Assembly: GCA_030622135.1 (NCBI GenBank)
Contig: JAUXGL010000004.1
Span: 1 to 61,880, forward strand
DNA from: Deltaproteobacteria bacterium
GTDB lineage: Bacteria; Myxococcota; B64-G9
Direction: 5' to 3'
DNA: 61,880 bases
Below, piece by piece: positions 52,783-61,692 of the stretch (positions are counted from its first letter, which is position 1; every line of letters starts with the position of its first letter). A model generated the notes under the pieces. The model saw only the letters and a program-made list of their open reading frames with translations. It searched no databases and was not told where the DNA came from. A program made the position numbers and the translations under genes.

Positions 52783-55434
52783 ATGATAAATGTCGACATG
52801 AAGTCCCTCTTGTCCAAGTTGAATGGGTTTTGCACCAACGCTTTACACTCGGCTGCGGGTCTGTGCGTCTCCCGCACCCACTACGAGGTCACGGTGGAGC
52901 ACTTCCTGCTGAAGGCCCTGGCGGATCCCACCTGCGATCTGGGTCTGATCCTGCGGCGTTTCGAGATGGATCCCGGACGCCTGTCCGCGGCCTTGACCGA
53001 CACCCTGGAGGATCTCAAGGCCGGCAACTCCGGCAAGCCGGTCTTCTCTCCGCTGCTGATGGAGCTGTTCGAGCGGGCCTGGATGTTTGCCTCTATCGAT
53101 CTGGGAGAAGCCCGGCTGCGTTCAGGCGCCTTGCTGCTGGCCTTTGTGTCCAGGCCCACATTCTTTGCTTCGGGACGTTATGCCGACTTGCTTTCGGCCA
53201 TCGGATCCGAATCCCTGCTCAAAGAATTCTGGAGCATTGTCAAGGGATCCTCGGAGCAAAGATCCGCCGCCGCGGCTGCAACCCCGGAGAAGGGGGCCGC
53301 ACCCGGGGCCGCGGGCCAGGGATTCACCGAGCAGTTCTGTACCGATTTTACGGCCCAGGCCGGCGACGGCAAGATCGACCCGGTATTCGGCCGCGACTCC
53401 GAGATTCGCAAAATAGTGGACATCCTGGCCCGGCGGCGCAAGAACAATCCCATTCTGGTGGGTGAGCCCGGCGTGGGCAAAACCGCCGTCATCGAGGGGC
53501 TGGCGCTGCGTATCGTAGAGGGCGACGTACCTCAGATGTTGGCCGACACCACTCTTTTGGGTCTGGACATGGGAGCCCTGGAGGCCGGGGCGGGCATGAA
53601 GGGCGAGTTCGAGAATCGGCTCAGGGGAGTGCTTTCCGAGATCAAGGGCTCGGAGAAGCCGGTGATCCTTTTCATAGACGAGGCGCATACCCTGATCGGC
53701 GCCGGTGGCAAGGCGGGTGGCGGAGACGCGGCCAACCTGCTCAAACCGGCCCTGGCGCGCGGCGAGTTGCGTACCTGCGCGGCCACCACCTGGAGCGAGT
53801 ACAAGAAGTACTTCGAGAAAGACCCGGCGCTGGCCCGCCGGTTCCAGCTGGTGACACTCCCCGAGCCCGACGTGGAGACCGCCACCCTGATTCTCCGGGG
53901 TTTGAAGGACAAATACGAGGCCTCTCACCAGGTGGTTGTGCGCGACGACGCGGTCGAGCAGGCCGCCGTGCTGGCTGACCGCTATATTTCGGGACGATTC
54001 CTGCCGGACAAGGCCATCGACTTGCTGGACACCAGCTGCGCCCGTATCAAGGTCAACCTTTCGGCCAAGCCCGCCAAGCTCGAAGACCAGGAGCGCATCA
54101 TCCAGGCCCTGGAGCGACAGATCAAGGCCCTGGACCGAGATCAATCCCATGGCCGGGAGATCGACTTAGAGATCTACCGGCAACTCACCGATGACCGGGA
54201 AAAGGCCCGGCACAACGCGGAAGAGATCGAGGCCCATTGGAAACAAGAGCGCGAGGCGGCCCATCAGGTGATCGCGCTGCGCAACCAGATCCAGGACGCG
54301 GTGGAAGACAAACCCGAGTCCGGCAACACCGAGCTGAAACAGCAATTGGATCAGGCCGGCCAGAAGCTGGTTTCACTGCAGGGAGATACTCCACTGGTGC
54401 AGGTAGAGGTGAGCCCGGACGTAGTCGCCCAGGTGGTCTCGGACTGGACCAGCATTCCCGTGGGTCGCATGCTCAGAGACCAGGCCCAGACAGTCATTCA
54501 CCTGCAGGACCGGCTCAAGGAGCGTATCAAGGGCCAGGACCACGCCCTGGACGCCATGGCCGAGGTTATTCGGGCGGCCAAGGCGGGCATCAAGAATCCC
54601 AACACGCCGATGGGAGTGTTTTTGCTGGTGGGCCCCAGCGGGGTGGGCAAGACCGAGACCGCCCTGGCCCTGGCCGAGCAGTTGTTCGGAGGTGAACGCA
54701 ACGTGGTCACCGTAAACATGAGCGAGTTCCAGGAGTCGCACTCAACCAGCCGGCTCATCGGCGCGCCTCCGGGTTACGTGGGCTTTGGGGAAGGCGGTAT
54801 GCTCACCGAAGCCGTCCGGCAGCAGCCCTACTCCGTGGTGCTGCTGGACGAGGTGGAAAAGGCTCACCTGGACGTCATGAACCTCTTCTACCAGGTGTTC
54901 GACAAGGGAACCCTCACCGACGGCGAGGGCAAGGAGATCAACTTCAAGAACACGGTGATGATCCTGACTTCCAACCTGGCCACCGACGTTATCCAGGAAA
55001 TGACCGCGGGAGGAGAGCCCATCCCGGTGGATGCGGTACTGGGTGCGGTACGGCCCATCCTGTCTGCTCACTTCAAGCCCGCCCTGCTGGCTCGGATGAG
55101 CGTGATTCCTTTCTTCAGCCTCGACCCAGAGGCCATGAAGACCATCGTGGAGCTGAAGCTCTCGAGCCTGAGCCGCACTCTGATGGAAAACAACAAGATG
55201 GCCTTCAACTACACCCCCGCGGTAGTGGACCAGATTGCCGCGCGCTGTACCGAGGTGGAGACCGGGGCGCGCAACATCGAGTATATCCTTAACGGCAACG
55301 TGCTTCCCCAACTGTCGCGGACCATACTCTCCCACCTGGCCGAGGGCAGTATGCCGTCCGGGGTCAGCCTGGACGTAGGAGAGCAGGGCGCCTTCCAGGT
55401 TGAATTCAACACCGACCAGAAAGCAGGTAACTAA
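52783..55434 (+). CDS. clpV: T6SS sheath-recycling ATPase TssH (ClpV)
   Basis: 883 residues. The Clp N-terminal repeat domain comes first ([14 protein letters not shown]). AAA1 has Walker A GEPGVGKT and Walker [12 protein letters not shown] coiled middle domain spans about residues 440-520. AAA2 has Walker [26 protein letters not shown] and Walker [12 protein letters not shown]. It disassembles contracted TssB/TssC sheath. Both ATP sites are intact. Its stop overlaps the next gene's start by one base. Confidence 0.96.
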   Translation: MINVDMKSLLSKLNGFCTNALHSAAGLCVSRTHYEVTVEHFLLKALADPTCDLGLILRRFEMDPGRLSAALTDTLEDLKAGNSGKPVFSPLLMELFERAWMFASIDLGEARLRSGALLLAFVSRPTFFASGRYADLLSAIGSESLLKEFWSIVKGSSEQRSAAAAATPEKGAAPGAAGQGFTEQFCTDFTAQAGDGKIDPVFGRDSEIRKIVDILARRRKNNPILVGEPGVGKTAVIEGLALRIVEGDVPQMLADTTLLGLDMGALEAGAGMKGEFENRLRGVLSEIKGSEKPVILFIDEAHTLIGAGGKAGGGDAANLLKPALARGELRTCAATTWSEYKKYFEKDPALARRFQLVTLPEPDVETATLILRGLKDKYEASHQVVVRDDAVEQAAVLADRYISGRFLPDKAIDLLDTSCARIKVNLSAKPAKLEDQERIIQALERQIKALDRDQSHGREIDLEIYRQLTDDREKARHNAEEIEAHWKQEREAAHQVIALRNQIQDAVEDKPESGNTELKQQLDQAGQKLVSLQGDTPLVQVEVSPDVVAQVVSDWTSIPVGRMLRDQAQTVIHLQDRLKERIKGQDHALDAMAEVIRAAKAGIKNPNTPMGVFLLVGPSGVGKTETALALAEQLFGGERNVVTVNMSEFQESHSTSRLIGAPPGYVGFGEGGMLTEAVRQQPYSVVLLDEVEKAHLDVMNLFYQVFDKGTLTDGEGKEINFKNTVMILTSNLATDVIQEMTAGGEPIPVDAVLGAVRPILSAHFKPALLARMSVIPFFSLDPEAMKTIVELKLSSLSRTLMENNKMAFNYTPAVVDQIAARCTEVETGARNIEYILNGNVLPQLSRTILSHLAEGSMPSGVSLDVGEQGAFQVEFNTDQKAGN

Positions 55435-56219
55435 TGACCAAGGCCGTGTGGATAACTTCCCTCAACCAGGAAACCGGTAAGCCGGCCACCGGCGAGCTTC
55501 AGCAGACCGTCGTGAAATACGGCCTGGACGCCCTGGGCCACTACTGGGTTGACGACCTGGAAAAGGCGGTCTGGGCCGCGGTCCTCGATGAGCTCAAAAA
55601 ACCCGAGGTGGCTGTGTGGGTAATCCTGGGCACACAGGAGGATTTCGAGCGGGATTCCTTTCGTTTTGGACTCTCGCTGATCGCCATCGGCCTGCAGGCG
55701 CAAAAGGGCCACGGGTTTCCCATTCTGCTGATGGTTACCCAGGGGGAACTCAGCCCCGAATCGCTTCCCACTCCCTTGAAGGGCGCGGACATCCTCGGAG
55801 CCGGTACGCCCGCCACGGGAGCCAAGCTGGTGGCCAAGGCCAACACTCCGGTTCCCCAGGTGGCATCCGACTACCGCCTGAATATATACGGACTTCCCGG
55901 ACTGGGCACCTGGTTCGAGGTGGGCCCGAGCCAGGGTCATACCTGGGCCGGGGCCATGTTGGGGGTCATGGATGGCAAGATTCACGCCCACGGGGTGGGC
56001 CCCAGGGAAGTCCTGCCCCAGAAGGCCGTGTTGGAGTATCCCTCGCAGGGGCTGAAGCTGGAGTTGGGCGGCGACCAGTATATTGCCTGGGCGCTCAAGA
56101 ACCAGCTCACCGAGTCGGATTCCTATTTCGTGGGAGTCAAGGAATGCCCGAAATCTCTGGTCTTCGGTCCCCACCCCGAGGCCGACGACGCTGAAGTCTA
56201 CAGCGTCAGACTCAAGTAA
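55434..56219 (+). CDS. T6SS-cluster protein of unknown function after clpV
   Basis: 261 residues, starting in a TAATG overlap with the clpV stop, so it is translated together with ClpV. There is no signal peptide or membrane helix. The protein looks alpha/beta: VAVWVILGTQEDFERD, then FPILLMVTQGELSPE, a middle YRLNIYGLPGLGTWFEVGP and a C-terminal ESDSYFVGVKECPKSLVFGP. I recognise no family. Its place suggests a cytoplasmic T6SS accessory role such as sheath turnover, effector handling or regulation (inference). Confidence 0.8.
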   Translation: MTKAVWITSLNQETGKPATGELQQTVVKYGLDALGHYWVDDLEKAVWAAVLDELKKPEVAVWVILGTQEDFERDSFRFGLSLIAIGLQAQKGHGFPILLMVTQGELSPESLPTPLKGADILGAGTPATGAKLVAKANTPVPQVASDYRLNIYGLPGLGTWFEVGPSQGHTWAGAMLGVMDGKIHAHGVGPREVLPQKAVLEYPSQGLKLELGGDQYIAWALKNQLTESDSYFVGVKECPKSLVFGPHPEADDAEVYSVRLK

Positions 56220-56303
56220 GTCACCCGGCGATCAAGTTTCTTTGTGATTCTGCCTTCAGGAAAATCCCTCCCGGTCGGGTGGAAATGCTGACTGCTTTCA
56301 CCT

Positions 56304-56783
56304 CTAGGCCGGTGGACTCTTTTTGGAGTCGATGAGCAGCACGGCGTTGTTTTCATGGATGCTAATTCCGTGCACGCAGTCAAATGGGTGTTTCTCCACG
56401 TAGCGGGCCGCCTGGATGTCGGGGGGGGTCTGCAGATCCAGGGTCACCCGGTAGACAGTAGGTTGCTGGAGATCGGGGCGTGCCTCCAGGCTCAGGTAGC
56501 GGATCATCTCGTGTGCCTCTCGAACCATTCTGGCCGCGTACCGGCGGGTCGGATCATTGGGGTCGGGGGAAGGCTCCCGGGCCGCAGGAACGGATTCAGG
56601 TTCTATATCGGCTGGCCGGGGGGATGAGCCATCGGTCGGCCGGGCCTGAATGGGCTTGTTCTGTAAATCCGCCTCGAGTTCCGCGATACGCCTCTTGGCC
56701 TGGGCCACGCGTCGCCGGAATACAAGCGCGACGCTGCTTGTCACCAGGAGCATGACCAGAGCTGCGATTAACGCAAAATCCAT
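56304..56783 (-). CDS. Small membrane-anchored protein, unknown function
   Basis: 159 residues from ATG 56783 with GGAGG six bases away. One N-terminal membrane helix (FALIAALVMLLVTSSVALVF), a basic/acidic coiled helix (RRRVAQAKRRIAELEADL), a Pro-rich linker and a 90-residue soluble domain (RYAARMVREAHEMIRYLSLEA cores, FDCVHGISIHENNAVLLID). It opposes the T6SS operon direction. Function unknown. Confidence 0.7.
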   Translation of the reverse strand: MDFALIAALVMLLVTSSVALVFRRRVAQAKRRIAELEADLQNKPIQARPTDGSSPRPADIEPESVPAAREPSPDPNDPTRRYAARMVREAHEMIRYLSLEARPDLQQPTVYRVTLDLQTPPDIQAARYVEKHPFDCVHGISIHENNAVLLIDSKKSPPA

Positions 56784-57081
56784 CCAACACCTCCGAAGGC
56801 TAACTATACCGAGGTTACCTCACAGCGCCAGCGAAAAAACCAAAGATTTCTCCGGTGTTGAGTTCGCCCGAATATTACAATAAAAACGAGAGACTAATCT
56901 ATGGATGCCGAAAATCCATAACATTGGCACTGGTCAAGAGCAGCTCACATGCCGGATGATGAAATTTCCCTGGCGTGCTTCTAAAACGTCGTATAGACTC
57001 AGCGTTCGTGAGTAAGGTGACCGGCAGACAGGAAAGTGGGACAAATGCCCTGACTATGGAATTGAGTGCCTGAGGTAACCC

Positions 57082-59241
57082 ATGCCCGTAACCAGAGCTG
57101 CTAACGAGGCTCTCTTTGCTTTAGAAGTTTCCGGTATCAGCCTGAGAGTGGTGGACTTCAGCGCCCGGGAAGAAATCTCCGCACCCTTTGATGTCAAATT
57201 GATCCTGGCATCCAAGACCGAAGTTGCTTTCGACGACGTCATCGGCGAACCGGCCATGCTGACCATCTTCGGGGACGGAGTCGATCGGTACATCCACGGC
57301 ATGATCACCCAATTCATGCAAGTGGGAACCCGGGGGCGGTTCAGGCTGTACCGGGCCCAGCTACAGCCGCCGTTGAGCCTGTTGGCCCTGAAGCAGAACA
57401 GCCGCATCTTCCAGAATATGAGCACAGCCGACATTGTAAAGCAGGTCCTGAAGGAAGCCGGCATATCCAGCGACCGCCTGGATTTCAGAACCCAGGGCCA
57501 GTATCAGCCCCGAGAGTTCTGTGTACAGTACTGCGAGCCGGATCTTAATTTCATCTCGCGCCTGCTTGAAGAAGACGGCGTCTTCTACTTCTTCGAGCAC
57601 GAGGATGACCAACACACCCTGGTCTTTGGAGACAGCCCGGTCTGTTACCAGCCCATCGAAGGTGGCGGCAGTGTCATGCTCAACGTCTCGGACGGCCGCA
57701 AACCGACCGAGGAATATGTCACCAGCTTCGACCGTTCCAGGCAAATCCGCTCCGGCAGAGTAACCCTGAAGGACTACAACTTCGAGCGCCCCTCCCTGGA
57801 TTTGACCGCGCCGGCCAAGGGGAGCTCCTTCGAAGAGCTGGAGATCTATGACTATCTGGATACTTACCAGGAAGAAGGAGTGGGTAAGAAACTGGCTCAG
57901 GTCAGGCTCGAGGCGGCCCGGGTCTTTCAGGAGACCTCGAAAGGCCAGAGCGGTTGTTCCCGCCTGGTGCCCGGGTTCACCTTCAAACTTTCGCATCCCG
58001 GTGGCGATGCCGATATCCCCGAGGCGGACTTCGACCAGGAGTATTTACTGGTGAAGGTTCTCCACGCGGGATCCAGTCCCCAGGTTTTAGAAGAATTCTC
58101 CGGAGCGGAAAAGGGACAGGATTACACCAACCAGTTTGTGTGCATTCCCTCTTCGGTGAATTACCGGCCCCAGCGCACATTCAATAAGCCTACGATCGTG
58201 GGCATCCAGACCGCTATTGTGGTGGGCCCCCCTGGCGAGGAGATCCACACCGACAAGCACGGCCGCATAAAGATCCAGTTCCACTGGGACCGCGAGGGTA
58301 AGTCCAACGAAAAGAGTTCCTGCTGGGTCCGGGTAAGCCAGGCCTGGACCGGAGCGGGGTGGGGCGCTTTGCATATTCCCCGCATTGGGCAGGAGGTCGT
58401 GGTGAGCTTCCTGGATGGGGATCCCGACCGGCCCCTGGTGACCGGCCAAGTTTACCACGGCACCAACACGCCGCCCTATACCCTGCCAGACGATAAGACC
58501 AAGAGCACCATCAAATCCAACTCCTCCATTGGCGGGGGTGGTTCCAACGAGTTTCGCTTCGAGGACAAGAAGGGCTCGGAAGAGATCTTCTTGCATGGTC
58601 AGAAAGACTGGAACACCGTCATTCAGAATAACCAGTCTTCTTCCATTGGGGTGGATCAATCCACAACCGTAGGCACCAATAAAACCATCGAGGTAGGCTC
58701 GAATCATACCGAAAAAATCGGTGCCGGCATGAGTCTCACCGTGGGTGCCAGCAAGACCGAAGTGGTATCGGTCAATTCAGCCGAGTCAGTAGGGGCGGAC
58801 AAGGAACTCAGCGTTGGTGGCGCTTATCGGGTGTTGGTGGGCAAAGATAAAGCCGAAAAAATCGGCGGTGCCCGCACCGAAGTCATCGGCGGTGCCCGCA
58901 CCGAAGTCATCGGGACCAAGCGTTCGGTGAACGTGGGCGGTAACAGCAGCGAAAGCATTGGCGGTAAAAAAACCGTCAAAGCCGGCAAAGACTACAGCCT
59001 CGAGGCCGGAGCCAAAGCCACCGTCAAAGTAAAAGAAGAATACTTCCTGGAGGCCAAAAAGATCCTTATCCAAGCCAAAGAAGAACTTTCTATCAAAGTA
59101 GGCAAGGCCACCATTGTTCTGAAGAATAACGGAGATATCAACATCAAAGGGAAAAACATCAACGTCAAAGGCAAGGGTAAGATTAACCTCAAGGCGTCCA
59201 AAGATATAATAATCAAGGGAAGCAAGGTGAAGGCGAACTGA
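57082..59241 (+). CDS. vgrG: T6SS spike protein VgrG (TssI)
   Basis: 719 residues. The gp27-like base spans about residues 1-370 (SARFREEIS-type start here reads FSAREEISAPFDV; FCVQYCEPDLNFISRLLEEDG core follows). The gp5-like OB domain has DKHGRIKIQFHWDREG and WGALHIPRIGQEVVVSFLDG. The C-terminal 220 residues are repeats of IGxxxTxxVG type that form the beta-prism needle, ending in a Lys-rich strand. There is no extra toxin domain, so cargo is probably carried by Hcp or the PAAR-like tip. Its own transcription unit is likely, since a 298-base gap and a minus-strand gene precede it. Confidence 0.95.
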   Translation: MPVTRAANEALFALEVSGISLRVVDFSAREEISAPFDVKLILASKTEVAFDDVIGEPAMLTIFGDGVDRYIHGMITQFMQVGTRGRFRLYRAQLQPPLSLLALKQNSRIFQNMSTADIVKQVLKEAGISSDRLDFRTQGQYQPREFCVQYCEPDLNFISRLLEEDGVFYFFEHEDDQHTLVFGDSPVCYQPIEGGGSVMLNVSDGRKPTEEYVTSFDRSRQIRSGRVTLKDYNFERPSLDLTAPAKGSSFEELEIYDYLDTYQEEGVGKKLAQVRLEAARVFQETSKGQSGCSRLVPGFTFKLSHPGGDADIPEADFDQEYLLVKVLHAGSSPQVLEEFSGAEKGQDYTNQFVCIPSSVNYRPQRTFNKPTIVGIQTAIVVGPPGEEIHTDKHGRIKIQFHWDREGKSNEKSSCWVRVSQAWTGAGWGALHIPRIGQEVVVSFLDGDPDRPLVTGQVYHGTNTPPYTLPDDKTKSTIKSNSSIGGGGSNEFRFEDKKGSEEIFLHGQKDWNTVIQNNQSSSIGVDQSTTVGTNKTIEVGSNHTEKIGAGMSLTVGASKTEVVSVNSAESVGADKELSVGGAYRVLVGKDKAEKIGGARTEVIGGARTEVIGTKRSVNVGGNSSESIGGKKTVKAGKDYSLEAGAKATVKVKEEYFLEAKKILIQAKEELSIKVGKATIVLKNNGDINIKGKNINVKGKGKINLKASKDIIIKGSKVKAN
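58864..58911 (+). repeat. 24-bp in-frame tandem duplication in vgrG
   Basis: Two identical 24-base units, 58864-58887 and 58888-58911, each encode GGARTEVI, one step of the needle repeat. Confidence 0.95.
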
Positions 59242-59325
59242 GGATATTCCTGATTTGCAGAATTTTCCGAGGATTCCATAAATGTGAAAACCAATTTTTT
59301 TGTGTGGTGGAATCTGGGGTTGCAC

Positions 59326-59832
59326 CTAATTTATCTGGACTGAGGCGCCTTTTATCTTGTTGACCCGAGTGGCCCGGCTGATAACCTCGACACCCTTTAC
59401 GATAATCTTGCCGTCTTTCCTCAGAATCAATGTGCTTTTACCGCATTTCAGAACCATTTCTTCTTTGGCGTTCAGCACCACGGTTTTCCCGTCGACCTTA
59501 GCTTCCAGGGGGCGTTCGGCCTGAATGCTGGCCTCTTGTTGAGGCTTGGTGGGGAAAAGGGTCTCCTGGACAAAGCCGACAATAATTGGTCGGGCGGGAT
59601 CCTGGTTCTCCAGCATCAACAACACTGCAAAACCTTCCAGGGTGTCCTTGGATGACTCGGGTGGCGTGGCCACCACGGATCGGGCAACGACCGGGGCTCC
59701 TGGATTTCCGGGGAAATCCACCAAGGCTTTTCCATCGGAGGTGATTTGGACTATGTTTCCCACACACCATCCCGCCTGATCAGCGTTGCCTAAATCCTTG
59801 AGATTGCTCAACTCGGTTACTGCGCTTTGCAT
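59326..59832 (-). CDS. DUF6484-like T6SS spike-associated protein
   Basis: 168 residues from ATG 59832 with AAGGAG; a TTG one codon earlier is less likely. The N-terminal half resembles an OB-type domain (GNIVQITSDGKALVDFPGNP, AVLLMLENQDPARPIIVGFV). The C-terminal half has needle-like strands (VVLNAKEEMVLKCGKSTLIL, then IIVKGVEVISRA), similar to the end of VgrG. This matches DUF6484 proteins found near T6SS genes. It may extend or replace part of the spike. It is convergent with vgrG. Confidence 0.8.
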   Translation of the reverse strand: MQSAVTELSNLKDLGNADQAGWCVGNIVQITSDGKALVDFPGNPGAPVVARSVVATPPESSKDTLEGFAVLLMLENQDPARPIIVGFVQETLFPTKPQQEASIQAERPLEAKVDGKTVVLNAKEEMVLKCGKSTLILRKDGKIIVKGVEVISRATRVNKIKGASVQIN

Positions 59833-59920
59833 CAAATACTCCTTGTCTTCACGACCCTGGAGTGAAGTGGATCACGGAAAGCGGTTCCTGTCAACCTCCC
59901 CTGGGAGGGCGCCGGATGGT

Positions 59921-59949
59921 TTGACATTGTCTGTAACTCAGTGTACTTT
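59921..59949 (+). promoter_or_regulatory. Candidate promoter of the PAAR-like operon
   Basis: TTGACA, a 17-base spacer and TACTTT, with a leader of about 85 bases before ATG 60043. The perfect -35 is the main support. Confidence 0.42.
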
Positions 59950-60042
59950 CAGACGGTTTTGGTTTTTAATATGAGATGCTGGTGGATGGCCAACAGGCAA
60001 TCCTGGAACCATCCAGCAGACTGCTGATGGGGGTAGTAAATC

Positions 60043-60501
60043 ATGGGCGTAACAGTTGGTGTCAATAACCTTTCGGTGGTGCATAAGAGCAGCAGTGGGA
60101 TTTCCATCGCCTTTCCGGATGTCTGCAAAACACCGAGCCCCGCAGGACCCATCCCGATTCCTTACCCCAACATTGCTAAGTCGTCGGATACCGCCAAGGG
60201 TAGCAAAAAGGTAAAGATCGACGGTAATCCGGTTTGCCTCAAGGATTCCAACTTCAGTACCAGCATGGGAGATGAGGCCGGATCCGCCGGTGGGGTGATC
60301 TCCGGCAAGACCAAGGGCAAAGCTGAATTCATCAATTTTTCGTTTGATGTGAAGATCGAGGGCAAGAATGTGCCCCGGGCTTTTGATCTGATGCTTCACA
60401 ACGATAAGAACACGCCGCCTTTTCCTGTTCTCCAGGGCCCGGTGATTACCTTTGGCCCGGAACCCAAAGACGAGTGCTTTATCTGCCATAAGGAACTCTA
60501 G
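60043..60501 (+). CDS. PAAR-like (DUF4150) T6SS tip protein
   Basis: 152 residues. The start GVNNLSVVHKSSSGISIAFP followed by DVCKTPSPAGPIPIPYPN is diagnostic for DUF4150/PAAR-like proteins. Cysteines in VCKTP, PVCLKD and the terminal CFICHKEL could help bind zinc. The protein caps VgrG and sharpens the spike. No toxin domain is fused. The ketoacyl-synthase-like gene starts four bases after its stop. Confidence 0.92.
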   Translation: MGVTVGVNNLSVVHKSSSGISIAFPDVCKTPSPAGPIPIPYPNIAKSSDTAKGSKKVKIDGNPVCLKDSNFSTSMGDEAGSAGGVISGKTKGKAEFINFSFDVKIEGKNVPRAFDLMLHNDKNTPPFPVLQGPVITFGPEPKDECFICHKEL

Positions 60502-60504
60502 TCC

Positions 60505-61674
60505 ATGGCCGGACAGTCGGGAGAGACCATCAGCATTACCGGTCGGGGCATGGTGGCATCTTTGGGCCATGATGTGGCCAATGCCTGCGCCGCCGCCCGA
60601 GCCGGACTGGGACGTGCCCAGGAACTCGAGAACTACAAGCTCTACTCACCGGATGACGCGGGTGGGCAACCAGCCATCGGTCACCCGGTACCCATGCTTA
60701 CCACCGGCTTCTCCGGACCCGCGCGTCTGTTGCGGCTGCTGCAGGCAGGCTTGAAGGATCTGAAAAACCAGGTAAAGGATCCCCCGTGGAAAAAAGACGA
60801 AGTCGGCTTTTATCTGTCGCTGCCCGATCCCTTTCGGCAGCACACTGGTTTGGATTTGGTCCCTGACGATGAGCTTCGAAAATCCATGCAGGAAGAAAGT
60901 GAGCAAGTCAAGCGGATCCCGCCGTCACTGCCCAAGGTGCGGGATTTTCTGACCGCCGCCGCCCAGACTGTCAAGTGGCCCAAAGCTCCCCAACTGAATT
61001 TCGTGAGTGCCGCGGGTCACGCCGGAGTGGCTGAGTGTTTGGCTAAAGCCCTGCAGGATCTGCTGGCCGGTCAGGCCCAGTCTGCCATTGTGGGTGGATT
61101 GGATTCATTTCTGGATGAGAATACCCTCTTGTGGCTGGAGCAAACCCTGCGACTCAAGACCGACGACCTGCCCACTGGATTCCAGCCCGGGGAAGCCTGC
61201 GCCTTGCTTTTATTGGAGACCGGCAAATCGGCCAAGAAACGCGAGGCCCCGGTGTTTGCCAACATCCTGGATTGCCGGTTGGGCAAGGACAAAAAAACCT
61301 TGTTGTCAAACCAGCCCTCCTTGGGGCAAGGCCTGGCCGGTGTTCTGGGTAGTGTCTCCCGACAAGCCCGCTGGGACAGCCAAAAGCGGCCGGTATGGGT
61401 GTTAGCCGATCAAAACGGGGAGACCCATCGGGCCATGGAATGGGGTAATGCCCTGGTGCGCCTGGCCGAGAAAGCCCCGGTCTTCTCGCAGCCGGTAGTA
61501 TGGAACCCGGCCGCATCGTTCGGAGACACCGGAGCCGCCAGCGGAGCCATTTCCCTGTGCATGGCCACCAGTGCTTTTGAACGTAACTACGCCCCCTCGG
61601 ACCGAGCCGCGATTCTATCCTCATCCGATGATTTTCAACGCGCGGCGGTGTTATTGGCGGCTCCCCCCAAGTAA
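60505..61674 (+). CDS. Thiolase-fold (ketoacyl-synthase-like) pseudoenzyme in the T6SS tip operon
   Basis: 389 residues. The N-terminus (ISITGRGMVASLGHDVANAC) and the central SAIVGGLDSFLDENTL and GFQPGEACALLLLE match beta-ketoacyl synthases. The nucleophile elbow reads FVSAAGHAGVAEC (about 166-178) with no Cys at the expected position. The C-terminal site that normally reads KSMTGH is PAASFGDTG, so the His is lost too. It is therefore unlikely to condense acyl groups. Proteins of this type are known to me beside DUF4150 genes in T6SS loci. A structural or chaperone role in loading the PAAR-like tip or its cargo is inference. The next gene starts 18 bases downstream. Confidence 0.85.
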   Translation: MAGQSGETISITGRGMVASLGHDVANACAAARAGLGRAQELENYKLYSPDDAGGQPAIGHPVPMLTTGFSGPARLLRLLQAGLKDLKNQVKDPPWKKDEVGFYLSLPDPFRQHTGLDLVPDDELRKSMQEESEQVKRIPPSLPKVRDFLTAAAQTVKWPKAPQLNFVSAAGHAGVAECLAKALQDLLAGQAQSAIVGGLDSFLDENTLLWLEQTLRLKTDDLPTGFQPGEACALLLLETGKSAKKREAPVFANILDCRLGKDKKTLLSNQPSLGQGLAGVLGSVSRQARWDSQKRPVWVLADQNGETHRAMEWGNALVRLAEKAPVFSQPVVWNPAASFGDTGAASGAISLCMATSAFERNYAPSDRAAILSSSDDFQRAAVLLAAPPK

Positions 61675-61692
61675 AGAAACGGAAGGAACCGG

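Noticed and set aside
56920..57000. TTGGCAC-like sequence upstream of vgrG as a sigma-54 promoter
   Set aside because: The second box is not a GC at the required distance.
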